From DASSTY01 sp035760645 (GTDB lineage Bacteria > Gemmatimonadota > Gemmatimonadetes > Gemmatimonadales > GWC2-71-9): 48,841 nt of DNA. Below, piece by piece: positions 18,630-26,292 of this stretch (within the stretch, counting starts at the first letter, position 1; the number at the start of each line of letters is the position of its first letter). The DNA is taken from NCBI GenBank assembly GCA_035760645.1, contig DASTSO010000038.1, positions 1-48,841 on the forward strand. The letters run 5' to 3'. Made by a program: the position numbers and the translations under genes. The notes under the pieces are model-generated. The model made no database searches and was not told where the DNA came from. It worked only from the letters and a program-made list of their open reading frames with translations.

Positions 18630-19967
18630 CTACAGCAACGGCGCCGGCGAGATCGTGTACACCGCGAACATCCACGGCGCCTCGCCCTGCGCGGGCTCGG
18701 GGTTGGGAACGAGCGCGAGGACGAAGCGGCCGCCACGGGTGGCGGCGAGGAGGACGCCGGGGCCCAGCACGTGGCCGGAGAGGCGGATCCAGCCGTCGCG
18801 GCTCTCGAGGTGCGCGCCCTCGATCGAGACGGTACGGCGCGCGGTGTCCACGGCGACCGACACGTCGAGCACGGGCCCTTCGACCCACGGCACGTGCGAG
18901 CGGCCCGCCGGCGCGGGCGCCGGCGCGACCTGGCCGCTCGCGAGGTCGAGCCGCTGCCAGCTCGCCGCGGGCGCGTCGTCCCGCGGATGCGCGGGGGCGT
19001 CGCCGAGGAGGAGATAGCGGCCGTCGTCGTCGCCCCAGCGCACCCGCCAGCCGCTCGCGACCGGGTAGAGCACGCGCGCGTGCAGCTGGTCGGCGGAGAG
19101 GCTGTCGAGCACGGCCACCCCCGCCTGGGCCACGCCCCACGTCGTTGCCATCCCGCTCGCGCGGAAGGCGCTCTTCCGGAGTTGCGCCACGGTGAGGCCG
19201 AGCGTGTCGGCGAGCGCGCGCCAGAGCGAGTCGGGCGGCTCGGGCGCGGCGCCGCCGTGCAGCAGGTACGCGCGGCCGAAGCCGACGCGCTGCCAGTCGG
19301 GGGCGGGGGCGGCGTCCCAGACGCTGTCCACCTGGAGGCTCCGCATCCCGTCCTCGGCCCCGGAGAAGAAGCCGTTGGGGAGCGGCGCGTTCTCGACCCC
19401 GGCCGGGTCCTCGACGGCCAGCAGCGTGCGCCGGTCGGGCGAGAGCGCCCAGCGCGTGCGTACCGCCATCCCGTGGGTGCCGTAGTTGACGCGGCTGAAG
19501 CCGACCACGCCCTGGCTCTCGGTCGTCCCCGAGTCGTTCGCGACGTGCGGCCGACGGCCCGCCCCCAGCGCCCCGCGCAGCGCGTACGCCGTCACGGCGG
19601 CATAGGCGAGGTTGCGCGTCGGCGCCACCCGCACCGCCCAGCGGCCCGCGGCGGCGGTATCGGCGGAGCGCACGTAGGCCACCCACCCCGCGCGGGCGAG
19701 CGAGTCGCGCAGGCGGCCGGCGGCGGCGGAGTCGGGGAACGCCGCGAGCTGGACGGCGACGAACCGCGGCGGCGGCCCGCCGCGCCCCTCCGCCGCGGCC
19801 GAATCGGCGGCTCCGCGCCGCCCCGCGCGCTCGCCGCACCCGGCCGAGCCGAGCGCCGCGAGCGTCGCGAGCAGCAGCGGAGCGATGAGGCGCGCCGCCC
19901 GGCGCTGGTGATAGACCGCACGGACGGGTCTCCGGAGGCCCGGTATGATGAGTCCACGCGGTGCCAC
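18630..19967 (-). CDS. SPOR-domain lipoprotein of unknown function
   Basis: About 445 residues. The start is uncertain: no ATG lies near the signal, and GTG 19967 is the best in-frame candidate, giving a basic N-terminus before LIAPLLLATLAALGSAGC, a lipobox ending SAGC. Residues about 70-140 (RFVAVQLAAFPDSAAAGRLR, AGWVAYVRSAD, RWAVRVAPTRNLAYAAVTAY) have the repeat structure of SPOR domains, which bind denuded septal peptidoglycan. The remaining ~300 residues (RTLLAVEDPAGVENAPLPNG; GRYLLLGDAPAHP) look like a secreted beta-rich domain I do not recognise. It is divergent from the small DUF5670 gene, 37 bases away. Confidence 0.68.
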   Translation of the reverse strand: MAPRGLIIPGLRRPVRAVYHQRRAARLIAPLLLATLAALGSAGCGERAGRRGAADSAAAEGRGGPPPRFVAVQLAAFPDSAAAGRLRDSLARAGWVAYVRSADTAAAGRWAVRVAPTRNLAYAAVTAYALRGALGAGRRPHVANDSGTTESQGVVGFSRVNYGTHGMAVRTRWALSPDRRTLLAVEDPAGVENAPLPNGFFSGAEDGMRSLQVDSVWDAAPAPDWQRVGFGRAYLLHGGAAPEPPDSLWRALADTLGLTVAQLRKSAFRASGMATTWGVAQAGVAVLDSLSADQLHARVLYPVASGWRVRWGDDDGRYLLLGDAPAHPRDDAPAASWQRLDLASGQVAPAPAPAGRSHVPWVEGPVLDVSVAVDTARRTVSIEGAHLESRDGWIRLSGHVLGPGVLLAATRGGRFVLALVPNPEPAQGEAPWMFAVYTISPAPLL

Positions 19968-20004
19968 CTGCAGGCGCGTCCCGTTCCCCTGAGGAGTGAG
20001 CTCT

Positions 20005-20157
20005 ATGCTCTGGACCATTGCCGTCATTCTCATCGTGCTGTGGCTGCTCGGCTTCGGTGTGTTCCACGTGGCCGGCGGGCTGATCCACCTGCTGCTCGTC
20101 ATCGCGGCCATCGTGATCGTGTACCGCCTCATCACCGGCAGTCGCCCGGTCGCCTGA
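20005..20157 (+). CDS. Small Lmo0937-family (DUF5670) membrane protein
   Basis: 50 residues from ATG 20005, with GAGGAG nine bases upstream. Two hydrophobic helices (MLWTIAVILIVLWLLGFGVF and IHLLLVIAAIVIVYRLI) are separated by HVAGG, which is the whole of this small family. Function is unknown; relatives are often found among stress-induced membrane genes. A perfect 12-bp hairpin follows at 20182-20213, so it forms its own transcription unit. Confidence 0.85.
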   Translation: MLWTIAVILIVLWLLGFGVFHVAGGLIHLLLVIAAIVIVYRLITGSRPVA

Positions 20158-20181
20158 CCGGCGCGCAGACGCCGTCGTGCC

Positions 20182-20213
20182 GGGGCGCAGCTCTCTTCGG
20201 GGAGCTGCGCCCC
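20182..20213 (+). terminator. Terminator after the small membrane protein gene
   Basis: GGGGCGCAGCTC (20182-20193) and GAGCTGCGCCCC (20202-20213) form a perfect 12-bp stem with the loop TCTTCGGG, 25 bases after the stop codon. Confidence 0.7.
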
Positions 20214-20272
20214 GCGCGCGTCGGCCCTCGGCTCCAGGCTTCGCGCGACCGACCCCGCAGGACGGGCAGCCC

Positions 20273-21211
20273 ATGACCGCCTCGACCGCCACGACCGCGA
20301 CCGCCACGACCGCGACCGGCGCGAGCGCCGCCGCCGCCGCTGCTGCTGCTGCTGCTGCCGACGCTACCGCTGCCGCCGAGGCGACGATCCGCGAGATCGC
20401 GCCGTGGATCGAGCGCGCGGCGCGCGGGGGCTACGCCGCGCGCGGTGTCGTCTATCTCACGATCGGCGCCCTCGCCGCCGCCGCGGCACTCGGCCTCGGC
20501 GGCGGCACGACCGACATGCACGGCGCGCTCCGCGCGCTCGGCGGCATCGTCGCGGGCACGCTCGGGCGCGTGCTGCTCGCCGCGCTCGCGCTCGGGCTCC
20601 TGGGCTACACCGCCTGGCGCCTCGTCCTGGCGCTGACCGACCCGGAGCGCCGGCGCGACGGGTGGCATCGTCCCTTCGTGCGACTCGGCTATCTCGTCTC
20701 GGCCGGCATCCACGCGCAGCTCGCCGTCGAAGCGGCGCGGCTCGCGCTGGGCCTCGGCCACGCGCGCGGCCACTTCGCGCGCCGCGCCATCGCCTGGGGG
20801 CTCGGGGTGCCGCTCGGGCGCTGGCTCGTCGTCGGCGTCGGCGCGGGCATCGCCGTCTACGGGCTCGCGCAGCTCTGGCGCGCCGCCTTCCGCGACGTCT
20901 GCCGCCGCCTGGACTTCGGCGCGCTCGGGCCGCAGGGCTGCCGGACGATCCGCCTGCTCGGGCGCGTCGGCATCGCGAGCCGCGGGCTCGTCTTCCTCGT
21001 CCTGGGCTGGCTGCTCGTGCAGGCCGCCCGGCACGTCGACCCGGCGGCGGCCGACAGCATCGCCGACGCGCTCCGCTCGATCGGTCGCTGGCGCCCCGGC
21101 GCGCCGCTCGGCGGCGTCTTCGCCCTCGTGGCCCTCGGCCTCGCGGCGTTCGGCGCGTGGGAGCTGCTGCAGGCGCGCTATCGGCGGATCCGGCCGGTGC
21201 GGCGGGCGTGA
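20273..21211 (+). CDS. DUF1206 domain-containing membrane protein
   Basis: 312 residues from ATG 20273. After a low-complexity Thr/Ala N-terminus (DNA made of GCC and GCT triplets at 20325-20370) come three DUF1206 repeats. Each begins with a conserved RxGYxARGxVYxxIG-like helix: ARGGYAARGVVYLTIGALAA (about 50), RLGYLVSAGIHAQLAVEAAR (about 140) and RVGIASRGLVFLVLGWLLVQ (about 238), each followed by a second membrane helix. That gives roughly six membrane spans. The family has no known function. It runs alone between the hairpin at 20182 and the convergent topoisomerase gene. Confidence 0.87.
   Translation: MTASTATTATATTATGASAAAAAAAAAAADATAAAEATIREIAPWIERAARGGYAARGVVYLTIGALAAAAALGLGGGTTDMHGALRALGGIVAGTLGRVLLAALALGLLGYTAWRLVLALTDPERRRDGWHRPFVRLGYLVSAGIHAQLAVEAARLALGLGHARGHFARRAIAWGLGVPLGRWLVVGVGAGIAVYGLAQLWRAAFRDVCRRLDFGALGPQGCRTIRLLGRVGIASRGLVFLVLGWLLVQAARHVDPAAADSIADALRSIGRWRPGAPLGGVFALVALGLAAFGAWELLQARYRRIRPVRRA
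20325..20370 (+). repeat. GCC/GCT triplet tract coding poly-alanine
   Basis: A run of GCC codons followed by GCT codons encodes about eleven consecutive alanines near the N-terminus of the DUF1206 protein. Triplet slippage would change length without a frameshift. Confidence 0.7.
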
Positions 21212-21233
21212 ATCCCCGGCGCCCGGCGCCATC

Positions 21234-22469
21234 TCAGGCGGCGCCCTTGGTCCCGCCCCTGGCCCCGCGCTCCGTCGTGCCGGCGGCACCGCGCTCGAGC
21301 AGCCGCACGAGCGCGCGCTCCTCGGCCGTGAGGGCCGGAGTGGCGCCGCCGCCCATGCCGTCGGCGCTCGTGCCGGCCAGCGCCTCCGCGAGCGTGCCCG
21401 CCTCGTAGGACTCGAAGATCGCCGGGTGCACGTAGTACTTCCGGCAGACGGCCCGGGTGTTGTTGAGCCGCGCGCTCACCTCGTCCACCGCGTGCGCGAG
21501 GTTGGCCTTGAGCGCCTGCTTCGTTGCCGCCGGCCCCATCGCGCGCAGCGCCTCGGCGGCGAGCAGCGTCCCGGCCCAGGTGCGGAAGTCCTTCGCGGTG
21601 AACTCCTGGCCCGTCACCTCGCGCAGGTACTCGTTCACGTCGCCCGAGGTGATGTCCACCACGCTGCCGTCCTCGGCGCGGTACTGGAAGAGCTGCTCGC
21701 CGGGCAGGTCCTGGCAGCGCTGCACGATGCGCGCGAGCCGGCGGTCGGCGAGCGCGACCTCGTGCGCCTTCCCGTGCTTCCCGGTGAAGCGGAAGCGCAC
21801 CGTCGAGCCCCGGATCTCGGCGTGCTGGTCCTCGAGCGTGGTGAGCCCGTAGGAGCTGTTGGCACGGCTGTACTCCTCGTTGCCGACCCGGATGCCGGTG
21901 CATTCGAGGAGCCGCACCACGGTGGCGAGCACCTTCTCGCGCGGCAGGCCGCTGCGGGCCAGGTCGGCCGCGACGCGTCGGCGGATCGTCGGCAGCGCCG
22001 CGCTGAAGGCGAGCATGCGGCCGAACTTGGTCTCGTCCCGCACCGCCCGCCAGTCGGGGTGGTAGCGGTACTGCTTGCGGCGCCGTGCGTCGCGGCCGGT
22101 GGCCTGGAGGTGCCCCCGCGGGTCGGGGCAGATCCAGACGTCGGTGTAGGCGGGCGGGATCGCGAGCTTCCGGATCCGCTCCAGGGTGCGCGCGTCGGTG
22201 AGGCGCGTGCCGTCGGGCGCGAAGTACTGGAAACTCTTCCCGTGCCGCTTCCGGGTGATCCCCGGCGTCGTGTCGCTCACGTAGCGCAGCCCCGCTGCGG
22301 CGGCCGACTCGACCGGATCCGCCGCCGCCGCCGGGGCTGCGGCCGCCGGCGCGCGCTTCGCCCGCGAGGTGGCCTGTGCGGTGGCCTGTGCGGTGGCCTG
22401 CGCGGGCGCCCGGCGGGCGCCCGGGGCGCCGTACCGTTTCCGCCGAGTCCCGTGCTGCGTCCGTGCCAT
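21234..22469 (-). CDS. DNA topoisomerase IB (poxvirus/bacterial type)
   Basis: 411 residues from ATG 22469. It relaxes supercoils through a 3'-phosphotyrosyl intermediate. The N-terminal domain (about 75-160) has GLRYVSDTTPGITRKRHGKS, YFAPDGTRLTD, RIRKLAIPPAYTDVWICPDP and LQATGRDARRRKQYRYHPDW, which are family hallmarks. The catalytic domain has RVGNEEYSRANSSYGLTTL (Arg), FTGKHGKAHEV (Lys), AKDFRTWAGTLLAAEAL (second Arg/His region) and the nucleophilic Tyr in VCRKYYVHPAIFE. The first 60 residues are Ala/Gln/Thr rich, with a 12-bp DNA tandem repeat, and are absent from most relatives. The C-terminal 50 residues are low complexity. Confidence 0.93.
   Translation of the reverse strand: MARTQHGTRRKRYGAPGARRAPAQATAQATAQATSRAKRAPAAAAPAAAADPVESAAAAGLRYVSDTTPGITRKRHGKSFQYFAPDGTRLTDARTLERIRKLAIPPAYTDVWICPDPRGHLQATGRDARRRKQYRYHPDWRAVRDETKFGRMLAFSAALPTIRRRVAADLARSGLPREKVLATVVRLLECTGIRVGNEEYSRANSSYGLTTLEDQHAEIRGSTVRFRFTGKHGKAHEVALADRRLARIVQRCQDLPGEQLFQYRAEDGSVVDITSGDVNEYLREVTGQEFTAKDFRTWAGTLLAAEALRAMGPAATKQALKANLAHAVDEVSARLNNTRAVCRKYYVHPAIFESYEAGTLAEALAGTSADGMGGGATPALTAEERALVRLLERGAAGTTERGARGGTKGAA
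22371..22406 (-). repeat. Three tandem 12-bp units in the topoisomerase N-terminus
   Basis: GGCCTGTGCGGT occurs twice and is followed by the near copy GGCCTGCGCGGG. It codes for an ATAQ repeat in a low-complexity linker. Confidence 0.65.
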
Positions 22470-22573
22470 CGTCGTCTCACTCTGCTGAAGCGCGCAACTG
22501 CCGACCGGATCGGACAATAAGCGGCGCCGCCGCGGGGCAGGGTGAGGCGGGTCACAGGCGGGGCTCCCCTACA

Positions 22574-22645
22574 GAACTCCCCCCGCGCGCGCTACTTTCG
22601 GGAGCGTCCCGCCCGGCAGCCGGGCGGCGAGCTCCCCAACGAGGA
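22574..22645 (+). promoter_or_regulatory. Promoter and structured leader of the proline dehydrogenase gene
   Basis: GAACTC (22574) lies 19 bases before TACTTTCGG (22593). A perfect 8-bp hairpin follows: CCGCCCGG (22609-22616), loop CAG, CCGGGCGG (22620-22627). Then CAACGAGGA (22637-22645) carries the ribosome-binding site. The HNH gene leader has the same order and shares CTTTCGG and CAACGAGGA exactly. Confidence 0.5.
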
Positions 22646-22654
22646 CATCCGCAC

Positions 22655-23587
22655 ATGATGCGTCAGGGCCTGCTCTGGCTCAGCGAGCAACCGAAGGTCT
22701 TCAACTTCATCCGCCGCAACGGGCTGGCGCGCCGGTTCGCGAGCCGCTTCGTCGCGGGCGAGACGATCGACGAGGGCGTGGCGGCGGCGGTGGCGCTGAG
22801 CCGCAGGGGGATCACCGCCTCGCTCGATCTCCTGGGCGAGAGCGTGCGCCAGGCGGCCGAGGCGCGCGCCGCGGCCGACGAGTACGTGGCGATGCTCGAC
22901 CGCATGGCGGCGGCCGGCGTCGAGGTCAACGTCTCGGTGAAGCTCACGCAGATGGGCCTCGACATCGACGAGGGCCTCTGCCGCGAGAACATGACCCGTA
23001 TCCTCGAGAAGGCGAAGGCGCTGAACGGCTTCGTCCGCCTCGACATGGAGAGCTCGGCCTACACGCAGAAGACGCTCGACTTCTTCGTCAAGCAGCTCTT
23101 CGTCGCCTACGGCAAGCACTGCGGCGTCGTCATCCAGGCGATGCTGCGCCGCAGCGAGAGCGACATCGACGACCTCATCGCGATGGGCGCGCGGGTGCGA
23201 CTCTGCAAGGGCGCCTACCTCGAGCCGCCCGCCGTGGCCTTCCCCGACAAGGCCGACGTGGACGCGAACTACGTGCGCTGCATGGAGAAGCTGCTCCTCA
23301 AGGGCAACTATCCCGGCCTCGCCACGCACGACGAGCGGATCATCCAGCACGCGCAGCGCTTCGCGAAGATCGAGGACGTCGGGCCCGAGCGCTTCGAGTT
23401 CCAGATGCTCTACGGCATCCGGCGCGACCTGCAGGAGCAGCTCCGCCAGGCGGGCTACAACATGCGCGTCTACGTGCCCTTCGGCACCCAGTGGTATCCC
23501 TACCTCATGCGCCGCCTGGCCGAGCGGCCGGCGAATCTCACCTTCATCCTGGGCAACGTCGTCCGGGAGAGCACGCCCGGGCGGTGA
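22655..23587 (+). CDS. Proline dehydrogenase
   Basis: 310 residues, the stand-alone PRODH size of Bacillus and Thermus rather than the long PutA form. It is an FAD enzyme oxidising proline to pyrroline-5-carboxylate, giving electrons to quinone. Conserved pieces include EVNVSVKLTQMGLDID (beta-barrel with the Lys near FAD), FVRLDMESSAYTQKTLDFF, GVVIQAMLRRSESDIDDLI, VRLCKGAYLEP, LATHDERI, FEFQMLYGIRRDLQ and MRVYVPFGTQWYPYLMRRLAERP, the last being the substrate-binding Tyr/Arg helix. The start is ATG 22655; ATG 22658 is equally possible. No P5C dehydrogenase gene is adjacent. Confidence 0.94.
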   Translation: MMRQGLLWLSEQPKVFNFIRRNGLARRFASRFVAGETIDEGVAAAVALSRRGITASLDLLGESVRQAAEARAAADEYVAMLDRMAAAGVEVNVSVKLTQMGLDIDEGLCRENMTRILEKAKALNGFVRLDMESSAYTQKTLDFFVKQLFVAYGKHCGVVIQAMLRRSESDIDDLIAMGARVRLCKGAYLEPPAVAFPDKADVDANYVRCMEKLLLKGNYPGLATHDERIIQHAQRFAKIEDVGPERFEFQMLYGIRRDLQEQLRQAGYNMRVYVPFGTQWYPYLMRRLAERPANLTFILGNVVRESTPGR

Positions 23588-23620
23588 GCGGGGATGGACG
23601 CGCGGTGAGGCGGTGAGGTC

Positions 23621-23935
23621 GTGAGCGAGCTGACGCTGGGCGGCTACATGGCCAGGCACGAGCGCGCCGCCGCGTTCGGCGGCGCCGACGGCCAGCCCTA
23701 CTCGGTGGCGATCTACGTGGACGACGCGCCCGACGAGCGCGGACGCTACGCGGCGAGTCTGTTCTTCGTGCGCTGGAGTCCGGCCGGCGACCGCCCGGTG
23801 GGCCACGTCGAGACGCCGCCGCTCGCCTGGGGCCGCACGCCGGCGCAGGCGGAGGAGCGGATCAGCGCCCTCTCGCTCTACGACGTGAAGGCCGCGCTCG
23901 ACGAGGCCATCGCGCGGGCGCCGGGGGAATGGTGA
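23621..23935 (+). CDS. Conserved-looking small protein of unknown function
   Basis: 104 residues from GTG 23621 (TGAGG just upstream). It is soluble and mixed alpha/beta, with the central segment YSVAIYVDDAPDERGRYAASLFFVRWSPAG and a helical C-terminus (PAQAEERISALSLYDVKAALDEA). No family is recognised. Its last bases overlap the start of rsgA, so it is probably translated with it, downstream of proline dehydrogenase. Codon use matches the neighbours and supports a real gene. Confidence 0.65.
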   Translation: MSELTLGGYMARHERAAAFGGADGQPYSVAIYVDDAPDERGRYAASLFFVRWSPAGDRPVGHVETPPLAWGRTPAQAEERISALSLYDVKAALDEAIARAPGEW

Positions 23936-24852
23936 GCGACGCGCCGCTCGCCGGCACGCTGCTCGAGCGCGACGGCGCGGTCTACCGGGTGGCGACGCCG
24001 GCGGGCGAGGTGCGCGCGGTGCTCCGCGGCAAGCTCAAGCAGGAGCGGCGCCCCGAGACGAAGCTCATCGTCGGCGATCACGTCCGCCTCGAGCCGGGCG
24101 AAGGGGGCGAGCTCCACGGGATCGTCGCCGTCGAGCCCCGCACGACGGTGCTCGAGCGCCGCAACCCCGAGCACCGCGGCGCCCGGCCCGTCGTCGCCAA
24201 CGTGGACCAGGTGCTCGTCGTCGCGGCCACGCGCGATCCCGACCCCGTCCCCCAGCTCCTGGACCGCCTCCTCGTGCTCGCCGAGGCGAACGATCTGCCC
24301 GCCGGCGTCGTCCTCAACAAGATCGATCTCGACGCCGGCGACGGGCTCGCCGAGCGGATGCGGCGCGCGGGCTACGCCGTCTTCCGCACCTGCGCCAAGA
24401 CCGGCCGCGGCGTGGACGAGCTGCGCGCGGCGCTCGCGGGTCGCACGTCGGTCGTCACCGGGCCGTCGGGGGCGGGGAAGTCGAGCCTGCTGAACGCGAT
24501 CCAGCCGGGGCTCACGCTCCGCACCGGCGAGATCAGCCGCAAGGTGCGCCGCGGCACGCAGACCACCGTGTCGGCGCGCATGGAGCCGCTCGCAGCGGGC
24601 GGCTTCATCGTCGACACGCCGGGCTTCAGCGAGGTGGGACTCTGGGGGATCGATCCCGCCGCGCTCGCGCAGTGCTTCCCCGAGATGCGTCCGCTCCACG
24701 GCGAGTGCCGCTACCAGGACTGCCGCCACATGCAGGAGCCCGGCTGCGCCATCCGCGCCGCCGTCGCCGCGGGTGCCATCGCCGAGGACCGGTACCAGAG
24801 CTACCGGATGCTGCTCGAGGAGCTGGAGCGCGCGCCGGCGGAGTGGGAATAG
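23929..24852 (+). CDS. rsgA: Small-ribosomal-subunit biogenesis GTPase RsgA
   Basis: 307 residues. It is a circularly permuted GTPase that helps 30S subunit maturation. An N-terminal OB fold (VYRVATPAGEVRAVLRGKLK) is followed by the GTPase motifs in permuted order: NKIDLD (G4), then GPSGAGKSSLLNAI (G1), RRGTQTT (G2), DTPGFSE (G3). The zinc-binding C-terminal domain has CRYQDCRHMQEPGCAI. The start is ATG 23929, overlapping the previous stop; GTG 23932 is an alternative. The stop TAG (24850-24852) lies in the first heptamer of repeat copy 2, but the protein ends at a normal length. Confidence 0.95.
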   Translation: MVSDAPLAGTLLERDGAVYRVATPAGEVRAVLRGKLKQERRPETKLIVGDHVRLEPGEGGELHGIVAVEPRTTVLERRNPEHRGARPVVANVDQVLVVAATRDPDPVPQLLDRLLVLAEANDLPAGVVLNKIDLDAGDGLAERMRRAGYAVFRTCAKTGRGVDELRAALAGRTSVVTGPSGAGKSSLLNAIQPGLTLRTGEISRKVRRGTQTTVSARMEPLAAGGFIVDTPGFSEVGLWGIDPAALAQCFPEMRPLHGECRYQDCRHMQEPGCAIRAAVAAGAIAEDRYQSYRMLLEELERAPAEWE

Positions 24853-24963
24853 GGGCTAGGGGCTAGGGGCTAGGTGCTAGGGGGCGCCGTGCCGATGCCG
24901 GCTTCCGTGCTCCAAGCCCCTTCGACCACGCCCTAGCCCCTAGCCCCTAGCCCCTATTCCCTG
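24848..24963. repeat. Heptamer-armed dispersed element, copy 2 (core inverted)
   Basis: Left arm: AATAGGG, GCTAGGG, GCTAGGG, GCTAGGT, GCTAGGG (24848-24882). Core 24883-24930, in reverse orientation relative to copy 1. Right arm: CCCTAGC three times, then CCCTATT (24931-24958) and CCCTG. The outermost AATAGGG is matched by CCCTATT on the other side. Reverse-complemented, the core shares GTCGAAGG, GCTTGGAGCACGGA and GCATCGGCA with copy 1. It lies between convergent rsgA and mazG and contains both stop codons. Confidence 0.92.
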
Positions 24964-25277
24964 TCTTTCCGCGTCCACCGGTCCCGATCCCGCCCCTCCA
25001 CCTTCCGCATCATCCGGTCGAATGCCGCGTCGAGGTCGATCCCTTCGCGGTTGGCCATGCAGATCAGCACGAAGACGATGTCGGCCATCTCCATGGCCAG
25101 GTCGCCGTCGGGCTCGTCCGGCTTCTTCGTCTTCTGCCCCCAGCGGTGGTTCACCTCGCGCGCCAGCTCGCCCACCTCCTCGGCGAGGCGGGTGAGATTG
25201 GTGAGCGGGTGGAAGTAACCCTCCTCGTACTGGCTGATCCACGCGTCGACGCGCTGCTGGGCTTCGCGGAAGGACAT
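24954..25277 (-). CDS. MazG-like nucleotide pyrophosphohydrolase
   Basis: 107 residues, the single-domain MazG/iMazG size. The metal-binding motif is visible: RLAEEVGELAREV (ExxE) and EMADIVFVLICMAN (ExxD in the partner helix), forming the four-helix all-alpha NTP pyrophosphatase. It would hydrolyse non-canonical nucleoside triphosphates to monophosphates. It lies 12 bases after pfpI on the same strand, so the two form a small housecleaning/stress operon. The stop TAG is inside the outer heptamer (CCCTATT) of repeat copy 2. Confidence 0.88.
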   Translation of the reverse strand: MSFREAQQRVDAWISQYEEGYFHPLTNLTRLAEEVGELAREVNHRWGQKTKKPDEPDGDLAMEMADIVFVLICMANREGIDLDAAFDRMMRKVEGRDRDRWTRKDRE

Positions 25278-25289
25278 GGGGGCTCGGTG

Positions 25290-25820
25290 CTAGTCGTTGG
25301 GGGCGAGCGCCGCGATCAGCGCCTTCATGAACGCAGGGAGATCCGCCGGGGTGCGCGAGCTGATGAGGTTGCCGTCGACGACGACCGGCGCATCCTCCCA
25401 GAGGAGCCCCGCGTTGACGAGGTCGTCCTTGATCGCGCCGACGCTGGTGCCGCGGCGGCCGCGCACGATGCCGGCCGAGATCGGCACCCAGCCCGCGTGG
25501 CAGATGAAGGCGACCGGCTTGCCGGCCTCGAAGATCTCGCGCGTGAGCTGGAGCAGCTTCGGCGAGCGGCGCATGATGTCGGGGGCGTAGCCGCCCGGGA
25601 TGACGAGCCCGTCGAAATCGGCCGCGTCGAGCGCGTCCACGTGCGCGTCCACCGTGACGGGATAGCCGCCCTTCTTGCCGTGGTAGGTGCGCTCGGGCGT
25701 GCACCCCGCGACGACGGTGCGCGCGCCCTCCTCCTCGAGGCGGATCTTCGGATACCACAGCTCCAGCTCCTCGTAGAGCGGCGCGGCGAAGAAGAGGACG
25801 GTGGTGTCGGGGAGAGGCAT
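25290..25820 (-). CDS. DJ-1/PfpI family protein (type 1 glutamine amidotransferase-like)
   Basis: 176 residues. The core motifs are LVIPGGYAPDIMRRSPK (the nucleophile-elbow Glu neighbour region) and VAFICHAGWVPISAGIVRGR, with the nucleophilic Cys in the CHAGW elbow, as in PfpI/YhbO-type proteins that act as proteases, deglycases or chaperones. The activity of such proteins is debated. ATG 25820 has no Shine-Dalgarno sequence; the bases upstream are heptamer element copy 3, which reaches within six bases of the start and may have replaced the native leader. It is followed by mazG. Confidence 0.9.
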   Translation of the reverse strand: MPLPDTTVLFFAAPLYEELELWYPKIRLEEEGARTVVAGCTPERTYHGKKGGYPVTVDAHVDALDAADFDGLVIPGGYAPDIMRRSPKLLQLTREIFEAGKPVAFICHAGWVPISAGIVRGRRGTSVGAIKDDLVNAGLLWEDAPVVVDGNLISSRTPADLPAFMKALIAALAPND

Positions 25821-25825
25821 GGGAA

Positions 25826-25970
25826 ATCAGGGGCTAGGGACTAGGGGCGAGGGGCTAGGGGCGAGGGCGTGGTCGAAGGCGCGTGGCGCATGAGGGCCGG
25901 CATCGGCAGGGGACCCCTAGCCCCTAGCCGCTAGCCCCTAGTCCCTAGCCCCTAGTCCCTAGCCCCTGCT
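25826..25970. repeat. Heptamer-armed dispersed element, copy 3
   Basis: Left arm: ATCAGGG, GCTAGGG, ACTAGGG, GCGAGGG, GCTAGGG, GCGAGGG (25826-25867). Core 25868-25914 in the same orientation as copy 1, with GTGGTCGAAGG and GGCCGGCATCGGCA. Right arm (25915-25970): eight heptamers, mostly CCCTAGC or CCCTAGT, one degenerate (CGCTAGC), ending CCCTGCT like copy 1. It fills the gap between divergent pfpI and the small gene at 25991, unlike the two copies between convergent genes. Confidence 0.92.
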
Positions 25971-25990
25971 CATGCTAACCTAATCCCTCT

Positions 25991-26239
25991 ATGCGCTCCC
26001 GCGAACAGATCCTGGCCAACCTCGAGACCGTCTACCGCGAGTCCTACGATCGCGCGCAGACGGAGGGGGCGGCGCACCGGATGCTCGACCTCGAGTCCGC
26101 CTACGTGCGCGACCAGCTCATGCTCGAGATCCTGCTCGACATCCGCGACCTCTTCAGTGTCGCGCCCGCGGCCAAGGTGCCCGGCGCGAGCGCGCTCGAC
26201 CGGCTCGAAGCCCTGCGCCGGCTGCCGCGGCCGCGCTGA
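25991..26239 (+). CDS. Small helical protein of unknown function
   Basis: 82 residues from ATG 25991. It is nearly all helical by composition (SREQILANLETVYRESYDRA, LDLESAYVRDQLMLEILLDI) with a Pro/Arg tail. No family is recognised. TAACC/TAATCC just upstream and the absence of a ribosome-binding site suggest a leaderless message that starts right at the edge of repeat copy 3. It is 53 bases before the amidohydrolase gene and could be co-transcribed with it. Confidence 0.6.
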   Translation: MRSREQILANLETVYRESYDRAQTEGAAHRMLDLESAYVRDQLMLEILLDIRDLFSVAPAAKVPGASALDRLEALRRLPRPR

Positions 26240-26292
26240 CCGTTCGCGGCACCCGCATTCCATCCGATTCCGCCCTTCCGGGAGGCTCCCGC

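Noticed and set aside
22371..22406. 12-bp repeats in the topoisomerase gene as a regulatory array
   Set aside because: They are in frame and encode an Ala/Gln/Thr low-complexity linker, so coding slippage explains them.
25826..25970. Heptamer arrays considered as a CRISPR array
   Set aside because: Units are contiguous 7-mers without spacers, arranged as inverted arms around one core; there are no cas genes.
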